Source: Micromonospora gifhornensis (GTDB lineage Bacteria > Actinomycetota > Actinomycetes > Mycobacteriales > Micromonosporaceae). From it: a stretch of DNA of 64,000 nucleotides. The number at the start of each line of letters is the position of its first letter. Within the stretch, counting starts at the first letter, position 1. The notes beneath the pieces were generated by a model that was not told the origin of the DNA, did not search any database, and saw only the letters and a list, made by a program, of their open reading frames with translations. The stretch covers positions 50,717 through 114,716 of the forward strand of contig NZ_BOPA01000012.1 of assembly GCF_016863515.1 (NCBI RefSeq), read 5' to 3'. Positions 9,287 through 21,607 of the stretch are shown one piece after another. The position numbers and the translations under genes are program-made.

Positions 9287-10963
9287 CTAGAGGGCGGGGT
9301 GGGTTGGGGGGATGGGAGTGAGGGGGCGGTAGGGGGAGGGGTGTGGGGGGCGGGGGTCGGGGGTGTTCTTGTTGGGCCAGAGGGACATGGCGCGCTCGGC
9401 CTGGGCGGTGATGGTGAGAGAGGGGTTGACGCCCAGGTTGGCCGAGATGGCGGCGCCGTCGACGACGTGCAGGCCGGGGTGGCCGTAGACGCGGTGGTAC
9501 GGGTCGATGACCCCGGTCTCGGGAGTGGCGCCGATCACCGCGCCGCCGAGGATGTGGGCGGTCATCGGGATGTCGAACGGTTCGGTGAGCGCGCCGCCGG
9601 GCGTACCGCCGATCTCCTCGGCGAGCAGTCGGGCCGCCCGGTTGCCCGCGGGGATCCAGGTCGGGTTGGGGGTGCCGTGGCCGGGGGCGGCGACCAGTCG
9701 ACGACCCAGCGGCCCGCGCCGCAGCCGGGTGGTGAGCGAGTTGTCCGCCGACTGCATCACCAGGGCGATCACCGTACGCTCCGACCAGTTGCGCACCAGC
9801 AGCAGCCGGGCGGCCTGCCAGGGATGCCGGACGAGTTGACCGAGCCAGCGGCGTACCCGGTGCGGCCCGCCGTCGACAAGCAGGGACTGCAGCAGAGCCA
9901 TCGCGTTCGAGCCGCGCCCGTAGCGGACCGGCTCGATATGGGTCTGCGGGTCGGGGTGGAACGAGCTGGTGATCGCCACCCCCTCGGTGTAGTCCACTCC
10001 TGCGGCCCGGGCCCGGCGACGCGGCACCGAGGCGCCGAGGATGGCCTCCGAGTTGGTCCGGGTCAGCTTCCCCAGCGTCGGCGAGATGTTGGGCAGGGCA
10101 CCACGCTCACGCATCTCGTGCAGCAGCCGTTGGGTGCCCAACGCCCCGGCGGCGAAGACCACCTGATCGGCGTGGATCACCTGCGGGCGCTTGCGCAGCC
10201 AGGCGCCGGTGCGTTCGGTGTGCACGGTGTACCCGTCGCCGGACGGCCGCACGGCGGTGACCGTGGTCAGCGGATGCACCTGGGCACCGATTCGCTCAGC
10301 CAACCACAGGTAGTTCTTGACCAGGGTGTTCTTCGCGCCGTACCGGCATCCGGTCATGCAGGCGCCACAGTTGGTGCAGCCGGTACGCTCCGGCCCGGCA
10401 CCGCCGAAGTACGGGTCGGCCACCCGCTCCCCCGGTCGCCCGATGTACACCCCGACCGGAGTGGCGTGGAAGGTGTCCCCCACCCCCATCCGGTCGGCCA
10501 CCCGCCGCATCGCCCGGTCCGCGGCGGTGTGCAGCGGGTACGTGGTCACCCCGAGCATCCGCTTCGCCTGGGCGAAGTGCGGGGCGAGTTCGGCCCGCCA
10601 GTCGGTGATGTCCCGCCACTGGGGGTCGGTGTAGAAGGCGTCAAGCGGCTCGTACAGCGTGTTGGCGTAGACCAACGAGCCGCCGCCGACCCCCGAACCG
10701 GACAGCACCAGCACCCCGCCGCCGGCCCGCCGGTCGGCCGCCCGCAGCAGGGTGATCCGTTGCAGGCCGAAGCAGCCCAGCTTCGGCGCCCAGAGGAACC
10801 GCCGAAGCCGCCACGAGGTCTTCGGGAACTCGTCGTCGGCGAACCGTCGGCCCGCCTCCAGGACGCCGACCGAGTAACCCTTCTCGGCCAGCCGCAGGGC
10901 GGCCACGCTACCGCCGAAGCCCGACCCGATGACGACCACGTCGTACCGCATGCCTCGAATCAT
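9287..10963 (-). CDS. GMC oxidoreductase, cholesterol-oxidase-like
   Basis: 558 residues. FAD-binding N-terminus YDVVVIGSGFGGSVAALRLA with the glycine triad, a GMC signature region (GSGVGGGSLVYANTLYEP), and the C-terminal GGAVIG...VVDGAAISANLGVNPSLTI block. A Cys-rich stretch, GCTNCGACMTGCRYGAKNTL, is shared with ChoD-type mycobacterial enzymes. The position beside guaA and guaB3 matches Mycobacterium tuberculosis choD (Rv3409c) beside guaB3 (Rv3410c). Activity on sterol is inferred, not proven. ATG codons at 10963 and 10951 both fit. The last ~30 residues are Pro-rich and look like read-through into intergenic sequence. Confidence 0.9.
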   Translation of the reverse strand: MIRGMRYDVVVIGSGFGGSVAALRLAEKGYSVGVLEAGRRFADDEFPKTSWRLRRFLWAPKLGCFGLQRITLLRAADRRAGGGVLVLSGSGVGGGSLVYANTLYEPLDAFYTDPQWRDITDWRAELAPHFAQAKRMLGVTTYPLHTAADRAMRRVADRMGVGDTFHATPVGVYIGRPGERVADPYFGGAGPERTGCTNCGACMTGCRYGAKNTLVKNYLWLAERIGAQVHPLTTVTAVRPSGDGYTVHTERTGAWLRKRPQVIHADQVVFAAGALGTQRLLHEMRERGALPNISPTLGKLTRTNSEAILGASVPRRRARAAGVDYTEGVAITSSFHPDPQTHIEPVRYGRGSNAMALLQSLLVDGGPHRVRRWLGQLVRHPWQAARLLLVRNWSERTVIALVMQSADNSLTTRLRRGPLGRRLVAAPGHGTPNPTWIPAGNRAARLLAEEIGGTPGGALTEPFDIPMTAHILGGAVIGATPETGVIDPYHRVYGHPGLHVVDGAAISANLGVNPSLTITAQAERAMSLWPNKNTPDPRPPHPSPYRPLTPIPPTHPAL

Positions 10964-11125
10964 TACTCACGAGTAGCCCTCGCGCCAGGAGCAGTGTGCG
11001 CGCAATCATGCTGCGCAGCCCGCCGGGAGAAGCCCACGCGGGTGATCGAAGCGACACCGAGGTCGACGCAACCCTGAGCCCACCTCACGGCGTTGTGTCG
11101 ACAGGTGCTCGAAGAAGGCGGGGGA

Positions 11126-12229
11126 ATGATGCTCGGAGAACCTCGGAGACGACTGACGCTTGTGCTTGCCGCCCTGGTCGCGGTGGCGGTGGTGGCCGTC
11201 GGCGCGGTGGTGATCACCCGGCTGGTCGGCACCGACCGGAGCACACCGACCGCCCCGAGCGCGTCGGCCGACGCGCCACCGAGCCCGAGCCCGAGCACCC
11301 CGCCGCCGGGTGCCGACATCACCGGCCCGCTCAACCTGCTGCTGGTCGGCATCGACACCCGGGTCAGCGTGCCGGGTTGGGAGCCGCACGCCGACGCGGT
11401 GCTCATCCTGCACGTACCGGCGGGGTTGTCCCGGGCGTACCTCTTCTCGCTCCCCCGCGACCTGGTGGTGGACGTCCCGGCGTTCAAGCCGGCCGGCTAC
11501 CGGGGCGGGCGGACCAAGCTCACCAACGCGATGAGCTACGGCAGCCGGGTGCCGGACCGCCCGAAGCAGCCGGACCCGGCACAGGGGTACGAGTTGCTGA
11601 GCCAGGTGGTGAGCGACTACACCGGGCTGCGCATCGACGCCGGCGCGGTGCTCACCTTCGGCGGATTCGACGAGTTGGTGGACAGCCTCGGCGGCGTCGA
11701 CATCCACGTCGACCAGCGGGTGGTCTCGCGGCATCGCCAGCCCGACGGCAAGCACCGCTCACCCGGGCCGGGCGTCGGCGGGTACGTCGGACCGCAGATG
11801 GTCTACGAGCCCGGCGATCGGCACCTCAACGGCTGGCAGGCGCTTGACTACGCCCGACAGCGCTACCTGCCCGGCGGCGACTACACCCGGCAACGCCACC
11901 AGCAGCAACTGATCCGGTCGCTGGTCGGCAAGATCCTCGACACCGACCTGGCCCGCCAGCCCGAGCGGGTCGAGCAGGTGGTGGCGGCCCTCGGCGACAT
12001 GCTCGTCTACGTCGGCGGGCGACGGATCGTGGAGTTCGCGTACGCCCTCGGCGGGCTCTCCCCCGACGCGCTGACGCTCGTCACCCTGCCCGGCGCGGCC
12101 CTCGGTAGGGGCAACGCCTACCGGGGCGAGGAACTGACCCAGACCGGCCGCCGCTTCATCACCGAGTTGCGGGCCGGCAAGGTCGACGAGTTCCTCGCCG
12201 AGCACCCGAAACTGGTGGTGCCCCGATAG
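11126..12229 (+). CDS. LytR-CpsA-Psr (LCP) family cell-wall ligase
   Basis: LCP proteins transfer undecaprenyl-phosphate-linked glycopolymers onto peptidoglycan outside the membrane. 367 residues: a short cytoplasmic end, one membrane helix (about 10-33), a Ser/Pro linker, then the LCP domain. Family features are the first strand LNLLLVGIDTR, the Arg-containing SLPRDLVVDVP that contacts the pyrophosphate lipid, and LNGWQALDYARQRY. The start is tentative: ATG 11126, ATG 11129 and GTG 11105 are all in frame and each places the membrane helix sensibly. Confidence 0.92.
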   Translation: MMLGEPRRRLTLVLAALVAVAVVAVGAVVITRLVGTDRSTPTAPSASADAPPSPSPSTPPPGADITGPLNLLLVGIDTRVSVPGWEPHADAVLILHVPAGLSRAYLFSLPRDLVVDVPAFKPAGYRGGRTKLTNAMSYGSRVPDRPKQPDPAQGYELLSQVVSDYTGLRIDAGAVLTFGGFDELVDSLGGVDIHVDQRVVSRHRQPDGKHRSPGPGVGGYVGPQMVYEPGDRHLNGWQALDYARQRYLPGGDYTRQRHQQQLIRSLVGKILDTDLARQPERVEQVVAALGDMLVYVGGRRIVEFAYALGGLSPDALTLVTLPGAALGRGNAYRGEELTQTGRRFITELRAGKVDEFLAEHPKLVVPR

Positions 12230-12234
12230 GGCGA

Positions 12235-12551
12235 TACTGTCAAGATCGTGGATCTCGTCTTCGCCGACCGCGGCCTGCACCTCGGCGTGCTGAACGCCCT
12301 ACTGGACCGGCTTCTGCGCCTCGGCGGTGACGCTGGAGTCGCTACCTCAGCTGCGCAGCCTCGACGCCTTTCACGCGGACCTCGACGACCCGGAGGTCCC
12401 GGACCGCCTGGCGGCTCGCGGAGTGGCGGTCCGCCACAGTTGGCGTGGTGAGCGCGCCGCCCGCCGGGCGACCAGCGCCCGGGCGGCGGGTCAGGGCAAC
12501 GCCGGTGCGGTGGTACCTGTCAACCAGGCGTCGAAGAACGAGCCCAGCTGA
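12235..12551 (+). pseudogene. Short gene broken by a frameshift (unrecognised product)
   Basis: A GTG at 12248 lies 7 nt after TACTGT (12235-12240), the same leaderless arrangement as neighbouring real genes. The frame reads DLVFADRGLHLGVLNALLDR, a plausible protein start, then turns into Gly/Pro/Arg-rich sequence after about 27 residues. The +1 frame from 12327 continues sensibly (VTLESLPQLRSLDAFHADLD and on to VRHSWR). A single indel near 12325 would join the two into a protein of about 75-100 residues. No family recognised. A sequencing error is an alternative. The end overlaps the tail of the convergent peptidase gene. Confidence 0.4.
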
Positions 12552-13897
12552 CGCCCGGAGACCCGCTCGGCCAGGGCGACGAAGTCAGCCGTGGTCGCGG
12601 TGCCGTCCCGCCGTTCGGTGGTCCAGGTGCGCAGGATCCGGAAGAAGTCGTCGTCGCCGACGGTACGCCGCAACGCGTGCACGACAAGTGCACCGCGCTT
12701 GTAGACGGCAGCGCTGAACATCGCGCCGGGGCCGGGGTCCAGGGTGGGCCGGGACCAGTCCGTCACGGCGTACTGCTGCTCGAAGTTGCGTTGGGCGCTC
12801 GGGCCGCCGTCGTGTTCCTCCCAGAGCCACTCGGCGTAGCTGGCGAAGCCCTCGTTGAGCCAGATGTCACTCCACCGGGCCAGCGCCACACTGTTGCCGA
12901 ACCACTGGTGGGCCACCTCGTGGACGACCACGCCGTAGTTCGGCTCCCCGGAGCGGAAGAACCCGGGCCCGTAGACCGGCCGGGACTGTGTCTCCAACGC
13001 GTACCCGATCCTCGGGTCGGCCACCACCACCCCGCCGTACGCCTCGAACGGGTACGGCCCGAAGAGACCGGCCAGGTAGTCGGCGATCTCACCGGTGCGC
13101 GACAGTGACCGGGCCTGCGGCCCGGTGGCCGGCATGTCGGCCGGCACGGCCGTGATCAGCGGCTTGCCGCTGTGCGTGCCGACGTCCACCCGGTAGTCAC
13201 CGATCACCAGTGTGGTCAGGTAACTCGCCATCGGTGACCGCTCGGCCCAACGCCAGGTGGTCCACCCGTCGGCCGTGGTCCGCTCCCCCGGTACACCGTT
13301 GCTCAGCGCGGCGAGCCCTTCGGGGACCGTCACCTCGATGTCGTAGGTCGCCTTGTCGGAGGGGTGGTCGTTGACCGGGAACCAGGTCGCCGCCGAGTGC
13401 GGTTGGCCCAGGGCGATCGCCCCGTCGTCGGTGTGCTGGAAACCACCGCTGCCCAGCACGCCGTCGGTGACCGCCGTGGGCACCCCGGCGTAGCTCACCT
13501 CGACGGTGAACCGGCTGAGGTTCTCCAGCCTCCGGTTCGGCGTGACGACCAGTTCGCCGTCGGCCTGCCGGTGCTCGGCGGAGGCACCGTCCACGGTGAC
13601 CGAGTCGACCGTGAGACCGCTCAGGTCGAGGTTGAACCGGGAGAGGTTCTGCGTGGCGGTCGCGGTCACCACGGCCCGCCCAACGAGCCGGTCGTCGGCC
13701 GGGTCGTACCGCACCGCGAGCCGGTAATTGTCGACGTCGTAACCACCGTTGCCACTGCCCGGCACGTACGGATCGGCAACGTCCACACTGCCCGGCCGGA
13801 ACCCGTCCTCATTCTCCCCCGTGCAACTCACCAGCGCCACGGCAGCCACCACCGCCACCGCAACCCCACGCCACCGCAACCCCACCACCCTGCTCAC
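12491..13897 (-). CDS. M1-family zinc metallopeptidase, lipoprotein
   Basis: 468 residues. Signal peptide of a lipoprotein (VAVAVVAAVALVSC, lipobox LVSC), then an aminopeptidase-N-like domain. The gluzincin motif HEVAHQWFGN begins near residue 326 and its third zinc ligand lies in WLNEGFASYAEWLWEE, giving HEXXH-x18-E. The exopeptidase GxMEN-type motif is replaced by YALETQSRP, so substrate preference may differ. GTG 13897 was chosen because it starts the signal peptide and has TAGGCT seven bases upstream (13905-13910), implying a leaderless mRNA. Confidence 0.92.
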   Translation of the reverse strand: MSRVVGLRWRGVAVAVVAAVALVSCTGENEDGFRPGSVDVADPYVPGSGNGGYDVDNYRLAVRYDPADDRLVGRAVVTATATQNLSRFNLDLSGLTVDSVTVDGASAEHRQADGELVVTPNRRLENLSRFTVEVSYAGVPTAVTDGVLGSGGFQHTDDGAIALGQPHSAATWFPVNDHPSDKATYDIEVTVPEGLAALSNGVPGERTTADGWTTWRWAERSPMASYLTTLVIGDYRVDVGTHSGKPLITAVPADMPATGPQARSLSRTGEIADYLAGLFGPYPFEAYGGVVVADPRIGYALETQSRPVYGPGFFRSGEPNYGVVVHEVAHQWFGNSVALARWSDIWLNEGFASYAEWLWEEHDGGPSAQRNFEQQYAVTDWSRPTLDPGPGAMFSAAVYKRGALVVHALRRTVGDDDFFRILRTWTTERRDGTATTADFVALAERVSGRQLGSFFDAWLTGTTAPALP

Positions 13898-13923
13898 CCC
13901 GCCGAGCCTACCGCCGCCCACCC

Positions 13924-14000
13924 CGTCGATCTTGCACTTGCGGTCGCGGCGAACCACCCGAAACCACCACGAACCTGCGACCACAACTCCATGATCGACG
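13924..14000. repeat. Palindromic repeat upstream of the peptidase gene
   Basis: Ends are CGTCGATC (13924-13931) and GATCGACG (13993-14000). The left arm continues TTGCACTT as in the element at 9184, whereas the right arm reads AACTCCATGATC as in the element at 5791, so it looks like a hybrid of two subtypes. It lies between the start of the peptidase gene and the end of guaB3. Confidence 0.7.
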
Positions 14001-14046
14001 CAGGAAGGGGGTGGGGGTGGGGCGGGGGGGGTGGGGGCGGGGGGGG

Positions 14047-15165
14047 TCAGCGGTCGAGGACGAGGCCTACTTTTTGGAATTCCTTGAGGTCGCGGTAGCC
14101 GCACTTGGCCATGGCGCGGCGGAGGCCGCCGAAGAGGTTGAGTTGGCCGTCCGGCTCGTCGGCGGGGCCGAAGAGGAGACGTTCCATGGAGCCGAGCGGT
14201 TCGCCGGCCACCTCGAAGGCGCCTCGGGGCAGTGACGGGTGGCTGGCGGCCGAGTGCCACCAGGCACCGCCCGCCGGGGCCTCCGCGCAGAGCGACAGGG
14301 GCTCGCCGAGCATGACCGCGTCCGCGCCGCAGCCGAGCGCCTTGGCGATGTCCCCGGAGGTACGGATGTCGCCGTCGGCGATCAGGTGCACGTACCGGCC
14401 ACCGGTCTCGTCCAGGTAGTCCCGCCGGGCGGCGGCGGCGTCGGCGATCGCGGTGGCCATCGGCACCCGGATGCCGAGCACCGACTCGGTGGTGGACCAC
14501 TCGTCGCCACCGATGCCGATGATCACACCGGCCGCGCCGGTACGCATCAGGTGCAGTGCGGTCTTGTAGTCGGTGCAGCCGCCGACGATGACCGGCAGGT
14601 CGAGGTCGGCGATGAACTCCTTGAGGTTGAGCGGCTCGTCGGTGGTCGAGACGTGCTCGGCCGAGACGATGGTGCCCTGGATGACCAGGAGGTCGACGCC
14701 CGCGTCGAGGATCACCGGGGCCAGCGCCAGGGTGTGCTGCGGGGAGACCCGCACCGCCACCGTGCCGCCGCCGGCGCGCAGCTCGCGGACCCGCTCGGTG
14801 ATCAGATCCGGGCGGATCGGCTCGGCGTACACCTCCTGGAGCCGCTTGGTGGCGCGGGCGTCCTCGCCCAGACCGGCCAACTCCTCCAGCACCTTGGTCG
14901 GGTTCTCGTAGCGGGTCCAGAGCCCCTCGACGTTGAGCACACCGAGGCCGCCGAGCTGGCCCAGGCGGACCGCCGAGGCCGGGCTCATCGTCGCGTCGGA
15001 GGGGTGCCCCACGCAGGGGATGCCGAACTGGTACGCGTCCAACTGCCAGCCGGTGGAGACGTCGTCGACGTCCCGGGTACGCCGGCTCGGCACGATGGCG
15101 ATGTCGTCCAGGTGGTAGCCGCGCTGCGCGGTCTTGCCCAGCCCGATCTCGACCACGTCACGCAT
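14047..15165 (-). CDS. guaB3: IMP-dehydrogenase-related protein GuaB3
   Basis: 372 residues of the TIM-barrel IMPDH/GMP-reductase fold without CBS domains, the length and architecture of actinobacterial GuaB3. It begins MRDVVEIGLGKTAQRGYHLD and ends KEFQKVGLVLDR. The phosphate-binding turn is present (GADAVMLGEPLS). Located 28 bp downstream of guaB on the same strand, as in Mycobacterium (Rv3410c-Rv3411c), so the two are probably one operon. The exact reaction of GuaB3 in actinobacteria is not settled; a GMP-reductase-like role is one proposal. Confidence 0.93.
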   Translation of the reverse strand: MRDVVEIGLGKTAQRGYHLDDIAIVPSRRTRDVDDVSTGWQLDAYQFGIPCVGHPSDATMSPASAVRLGQLGGLGVLNVEGLWTRYENPTKVLEELAGLGEDARATKRLQEVYAEPIRPDLITERVRELRAGGGTVAVRVSPQHTLALAPVILDAGVDLLVIQGTIVSAEHVSTTDEPLNLKEFIADLDLPVIVGGCTDYKTALHLMRTGAAGVIIGIGGDEWSTTESVLGIRVPMATAIADAAAARRDYLDETGGRYVHLIADGDIRTSGDIAKALGCGADAVMLGEPLSLCAEAPAGGAWWHSAASHPSLPRGAFEVAGEPLGSMERLLFGPADEPDGQLNLFGGLRRAMAKCGYRDLKEFQKVGLVLDR

Positions 15166-15193
15166 GTGGGCTCCAGTTCCAACGAAAGGGGTG

Positions 15194-16954
<1,761 letters not shown>

Positions 16955-16973
16955 TTAGGTCTACGGTGAGGGG

Positions 16974-17393
16974 GTGCAAGACGAGCCCATCGACCCGTTC
17001 ACCGGCGACCCCGCCGACCCGGCAGCCGGCCTGGACGACCCTGACCGCGACTCCTCGCTCGACCCACTGACCGACGTCGAACGTCAGGACGTGCTGGAGG
17101 ATCTCGCCGATCTGGAGATCTACCAGGCGCTGCTCGCGCCGATCGGCGTACGCGGGCTCGTCATCGAGTGTGAGGACTGCCGCGAGCCGCACTACTTCGA
17201 CTGGGACCTGCTCCGGGGCAACCTGCGGCACCTGCTCAGCTCCGGGCGACCCCGGGTGCACGAGCCGGCCTTCGACCCGGACCCGGACCACTACGTCACC
17301 TGGGACTACGCGCGCGGCTACGCCGACGGTGTGCACGACACACTCAGCGAAGGCACCGAGGACAGCGAGGACGAGGCCGCCTCCCGGGACTGA
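16974..17393 (+). CDS. DUF5319 family protein
   Basis: 139 residues, very acidic, with the conserved core YQALLAPIGVRGLVIECEDC then REPHYFDWDLLRGNLRHLL. The single ExCxDC pair could bind metal, but this is speculative. The equivalent gene (Rv3412) also sits divergently beside guaB in Mycobacterium, so the position is old and conserved. Function unknown. The GTG start lies 6 nt after TACGGT (16962-16967), with no leader. Confidence 0.85.
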   Translation: MQDEPIDPFTGDPADPAAGLDDPDRDSSLDPLTDVERQDVLEDLADLEIYQALLAPIGVRGLVIECEDCREPHYFDWDLLRGNLRHLLSSGRPRVHEPAFDPDPDHYVTWDYARGYADGVHDTLSEGTEDSEDEAASRD

Positions 17394-17476
17394 CCCGCCC
17401 GCCCGGGTGACGGCATCAGCGGAGCACGGCCGCTCACCCACAGAGGACTCGCCCCGGCGGGGTCGGCCTACCGCCT

Positions 17477-18274
17477 TCAGGCGACCAGGCCAGCACGGAA
17501 TCCGGCGGCCACCGCGTGGGCCCGGTCCCGGGCACCGAGCTTGCGGAACAGCCGTCGGGCGTGGGTTTTCACGGTGTCCTCGGAGACGAACAACTCACGG
17601 CCGATCTCGGCGTTGCTCTTGCCCTCGGCCATGCCGAGCAGCACCTGCAACTCGCGTTCGGTGAGCCCAATCGTGGACCGGTCGGCGCGGGGCGGCCTGG
17701 CGGCGGTGCCCTTCTCCTCCTCGGCGTCCGGCTCGGCCGGATCCTCGCCGCGCTGCACCGGCACCATCGCGGGGCTGCCCGCCGCGTCCGTTGCCGTCCA
17801 GGTCGGGGAGCTGTCGCCGGTGGGCCGACCGTTTGGTGCCGGCCGAGGGCCGCCCACCGCCGCGGTGTCCCGCGCCGGGTCGGCGATCCGGTTCCGGTTG
17901 GCCCGACCCGGTGCGGCCAGCAGCAGCAGCGCCTTGGCGACCGCGCTGGTCAGGTCATGGTCGATGCCCTGGATCAGCCCACGCGCTCCGGCGTGGATCG
18001 TCGCCGCCGCCGCCTCGGACTCCTCCATACCGAGCAGCAGCACCGCGGCCTGCGGCGCGCGTGCCAGTACCCGCCGGACGAACCCGGCACTGTCGGGGCG
18101 GGTGAGGGCGGTGTCGGCGAGCACCACGTCGGCGGGACGCTCGGCCAGCCGCAGCATCACCTCGGGGTCGGAGACGGCCGTCCGGACAGCACCGGACAAT
18201 CCCAGCCGCGCCGCTGCGGAAGTCAAATGCTGTGCAGCGAGCGGCGTCCGAACGCACACAAGAACGGTACGCAC
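17477..18274 (-). CDS. BldM-like atypical response regulator (LuxR-type)
   Basis: 265 residues. The C-terminal LuxR-type helix-turn-helix (SNAEIGRELFVSEDTVKTHA, then RRLFRKLGARDRAHAVA) is close to Streptomyces BldM, and the gene is divergent from a WhiB gene exactly as bldM is beside whiD. The receiver domain is degenerate: the acidic pair after strand 1 is replaced (VLVCVRTPLAA), the phosphoacceptor position keeps an Asp (residue 54, LADTAL), and the Lys-containing switch segment is lost. A disordered linker at about 120-190 makes it longer than BldM (~200). It is probably phosphorylation-independent and may pair with a WhiB partner, as BldM does with WhiI. GTG 18274 has GAGGAG 6 nt upstream. 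Confidence 0.88.
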   Translation of the reverse strand: MRTVLVCVRTPLAAQHLTSAAARLGLSGAVRTAVSDPEVMLRLAERPADVVLADTALTRPDSAGFVRRVLARAPQAAVLLLGMEESEAAAATIHAGARGLIQGIDHDLTSAVAKALLLLAAPGRANRNRIADPARDTAAVGGPRPAPNGRPTGDSSPTWTATDAAGSPAMVPVQRGEDPAEPDAEEEKGTAARPPRADRSTIGLTERELQVLLGMAEGKSNAEIGRELFVSEDTVKTHARRLFRKLGARDRAHAVAAGFRAGLVA

Positions 18275-18529
18275 AACGATCTCCTCTCCGCAGACGAGCA
18301 GACCATGACCGGGCAGCCTCGGGAGGAACTTCCGGGCAATCCTCCCAAGTTTTCCGACAGATAGGTCATTTGCCCCAAGTCGCCACAGCTTTTGGATCAC
18401 AAGACGTGTGAGCGGAGAGCGGTCGGGGTACCGGGGGCTCAAGGCCGGGAACGGTGCCCTGCGCGGCCCGCCACCCGGACAAGCCGGCCAACAAGCATCT
18501 CGCGGTGCCGCGCGAGAGGAGGGGTGCTG

Positions 18530-18913
18530 ATGTCGAACGTACGTAGACTGCCCGGACCCATCGTCGACCTGTGGGACTGGCAACGTCTGGGCGCCTGCCG
18601 TGGCCGGGACAGCGCGCAGTTCTTCCACCCGGACGGCGAGCGGGGCTCGTCGCGGCTGCGCCGGGAATCGGGCGCCAAGGCCGTCTGCCGCGCCTGCCCG
18701 GTACGGGCCGAATGCGCCGCGCACGCCCTGACCGTGCGGGAGCCGTACGGAGTGTGGGGCGGCTTCAGCGAATCCGAGCGGCTACGGCTGCTCGCGGTCG
18801 GCTGGGAGGATCTCGCCGACCGCCGGCAGACCCGGGTGGACGTCGCCCGCCTGGAGGCCCGACTGGGCAGCAGCCACCGGTCGACCGTCCCCACCCAACG
18901 CAACGTCGCCTGA
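18530..18913 (+). CDS. WhiB-family iron-sulfur regulator (WhiD/WhiB3 position)
   Basis: 127 residues. Four [4Fe-4S] cysteines at 23, 53, 56 and 62 (CRACPVRAEC for the last three), followed by the GVWGG turn at 74-78 that contacts sigma factor region 4. Neighbours are a BldM-like gene and groEL, the context of whiD in Streptomyces and whiB3 in Mycobacterium. WhiB proteins bind the principal sigma factor and respond to redox or nitric oxide; here a role in development or redox control is inferred. ATG 18530 is preceded by AGAGGAGG seven bases away. Confidence 0.92.
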   Translation: MSNVRRLPGPIVDLWDWQRLGACRGRDSAQFFHPDGERGSSRLRRESGAKAVCRACPVRAECAAHALTVREPYGVWGGFSESERLRLLAVGWEDLADRRQTRVDVARLEARLGSSHRSTVPTQRNVA

Positions 18914-18930
18914 TCCAGCCATGAACCACC

Positions 18931-18960
18931 GCTGCCGCGCCCTGCACAGGGCGCGGCAGC
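18931..18960 (+). terminator. Hairpin after the WhiB gene
   Basis: Perfect 14-bp arms (GCTGCCGCGCCCTG and complement) with a 2-base loop, 18 bp past the WhiB stop. No clear U-tract, which is common in high-GC actinobacteria. Confidence 0.75.
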
Positions 18961-19040
18961 GTGCTTCCGGCACCACGGTGGGAACTGTGGTGCCGGCTGG
19001 TCCTCGTGTGCTGCACCCGGTCAGCTGACAGCCGCTGAGC

Positions 19041-19082
19041 GGTACGGCGGGTGCTCCGGGAGAGCGGCGCACCCGCCGTACC
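19041..19082 (-). terminator. Hairpin after groEL
   Basis: 14-bp perfect arms (GGTACGGCGGGTGC at 19041-19054 and its complement at 19069-19082) just downstream of the groEL stop, between two convergent genes. Confidence 0.75.
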
Positions 19083-19096
19083 GTGTCACGGACGGC

Positions 19097-21125
<2,029 letters not shown>

Positions 21126-21260
21126 ACCCTCCTGGGGTACTGGTTTCGTTACCGGTCGGCGTACCGACCAGCGTCGGTCTGCCACATGCCACCGGGCGGG
21201 GCCGTCGTCGCGGGTGCCGGTCCGCCTGGCGTTCAACTCCCGGGCACGAGGGCCCGAGGG

Positions 21261-21287
21261 TTGGCACCCTCAGGGTGAGAGTGCTAA
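21261..21287 (-). promoter_or_regulatory. CIRCE operator 1 (HrcA site) of groES-groEL
   Basis: TTGGCACCC-N9-GAGTGCTAA. The right arm matches the CIRCE consensus (TTAGCACTC-N9-GAGTGCTAA) exactly; the left arm has two mismatches. It lies about 135 bp upstream of groES. Confidence 0.9.
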
Positions 21288-21305
21288 TCGCAGGTTATTC
21301 CTCGG

Positions 21306-21332
21306 CTAGCACTCCGTCAAGGAGAGTGCCAA
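21306..21332 (-). promoter_or_regulatory. CIRCE operator 2 (HrcA site) of groES-groEL
   Basis: CTAGCACTC-N9-GAGTGCCAA, one mismatch per arm from consensus, starting 45 bp from the first site, roughly four helical turns. Two sites in tandem suggest cooperative HrcA binding. Confidence 0.9.
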
Positions 21333-21395
21333 CGCTCCCCCTTCGTGTCGACACCTTTCCGACACCCGCGGCCCGCCCGGTCCCCGGTTTCAGGG

Positions 21396-21478
21396 GCTTG
21401 ATCGACACCGTTACGCCGAAGTAGCGGCAACCCACGCGCCGGGACACCGCCACTCCGGCGTAACGGTGTCGATCAAGC
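21396..21478. repeat. 23-bp inverted repeat upstream of groES
   Basis: Perfect 23-bp arms at 21396-21418 (ending ACACCGTTACGCCG) and 21456-21478 with a 37-base loop. The outer TTGATCGAC/GTCGATCAA part resembles the ends of the palindromes at 5791, 9184 and 13924. It sits between the divergent groES and methyltransferase genes, so it is not a terminator of either. Confidence 0.8.
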
Positions 21479-21607
21479 CAGCCGGGCCGGGCGGGCGGCC
21501 TGCCCAGGCGAGCCGGCCGGGCGGTCCAGGCCGGGGCCGGGTGGGTGGGGGCGGGGCCGGGTGGGTGGGGCGGTCAGTGGGGTCGGGTGGGTCGGGACAA
21601 TGGGTGG

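Noticed and set aside
9287..10963. Ferredoxin-type [4Fe-4S] site in the GMC enzyme
   Set aside because: The CxxCxxCxxxC stretch is shared with ChoD-type flavoenzymes; cluster binding cannot be claimed from sequence.
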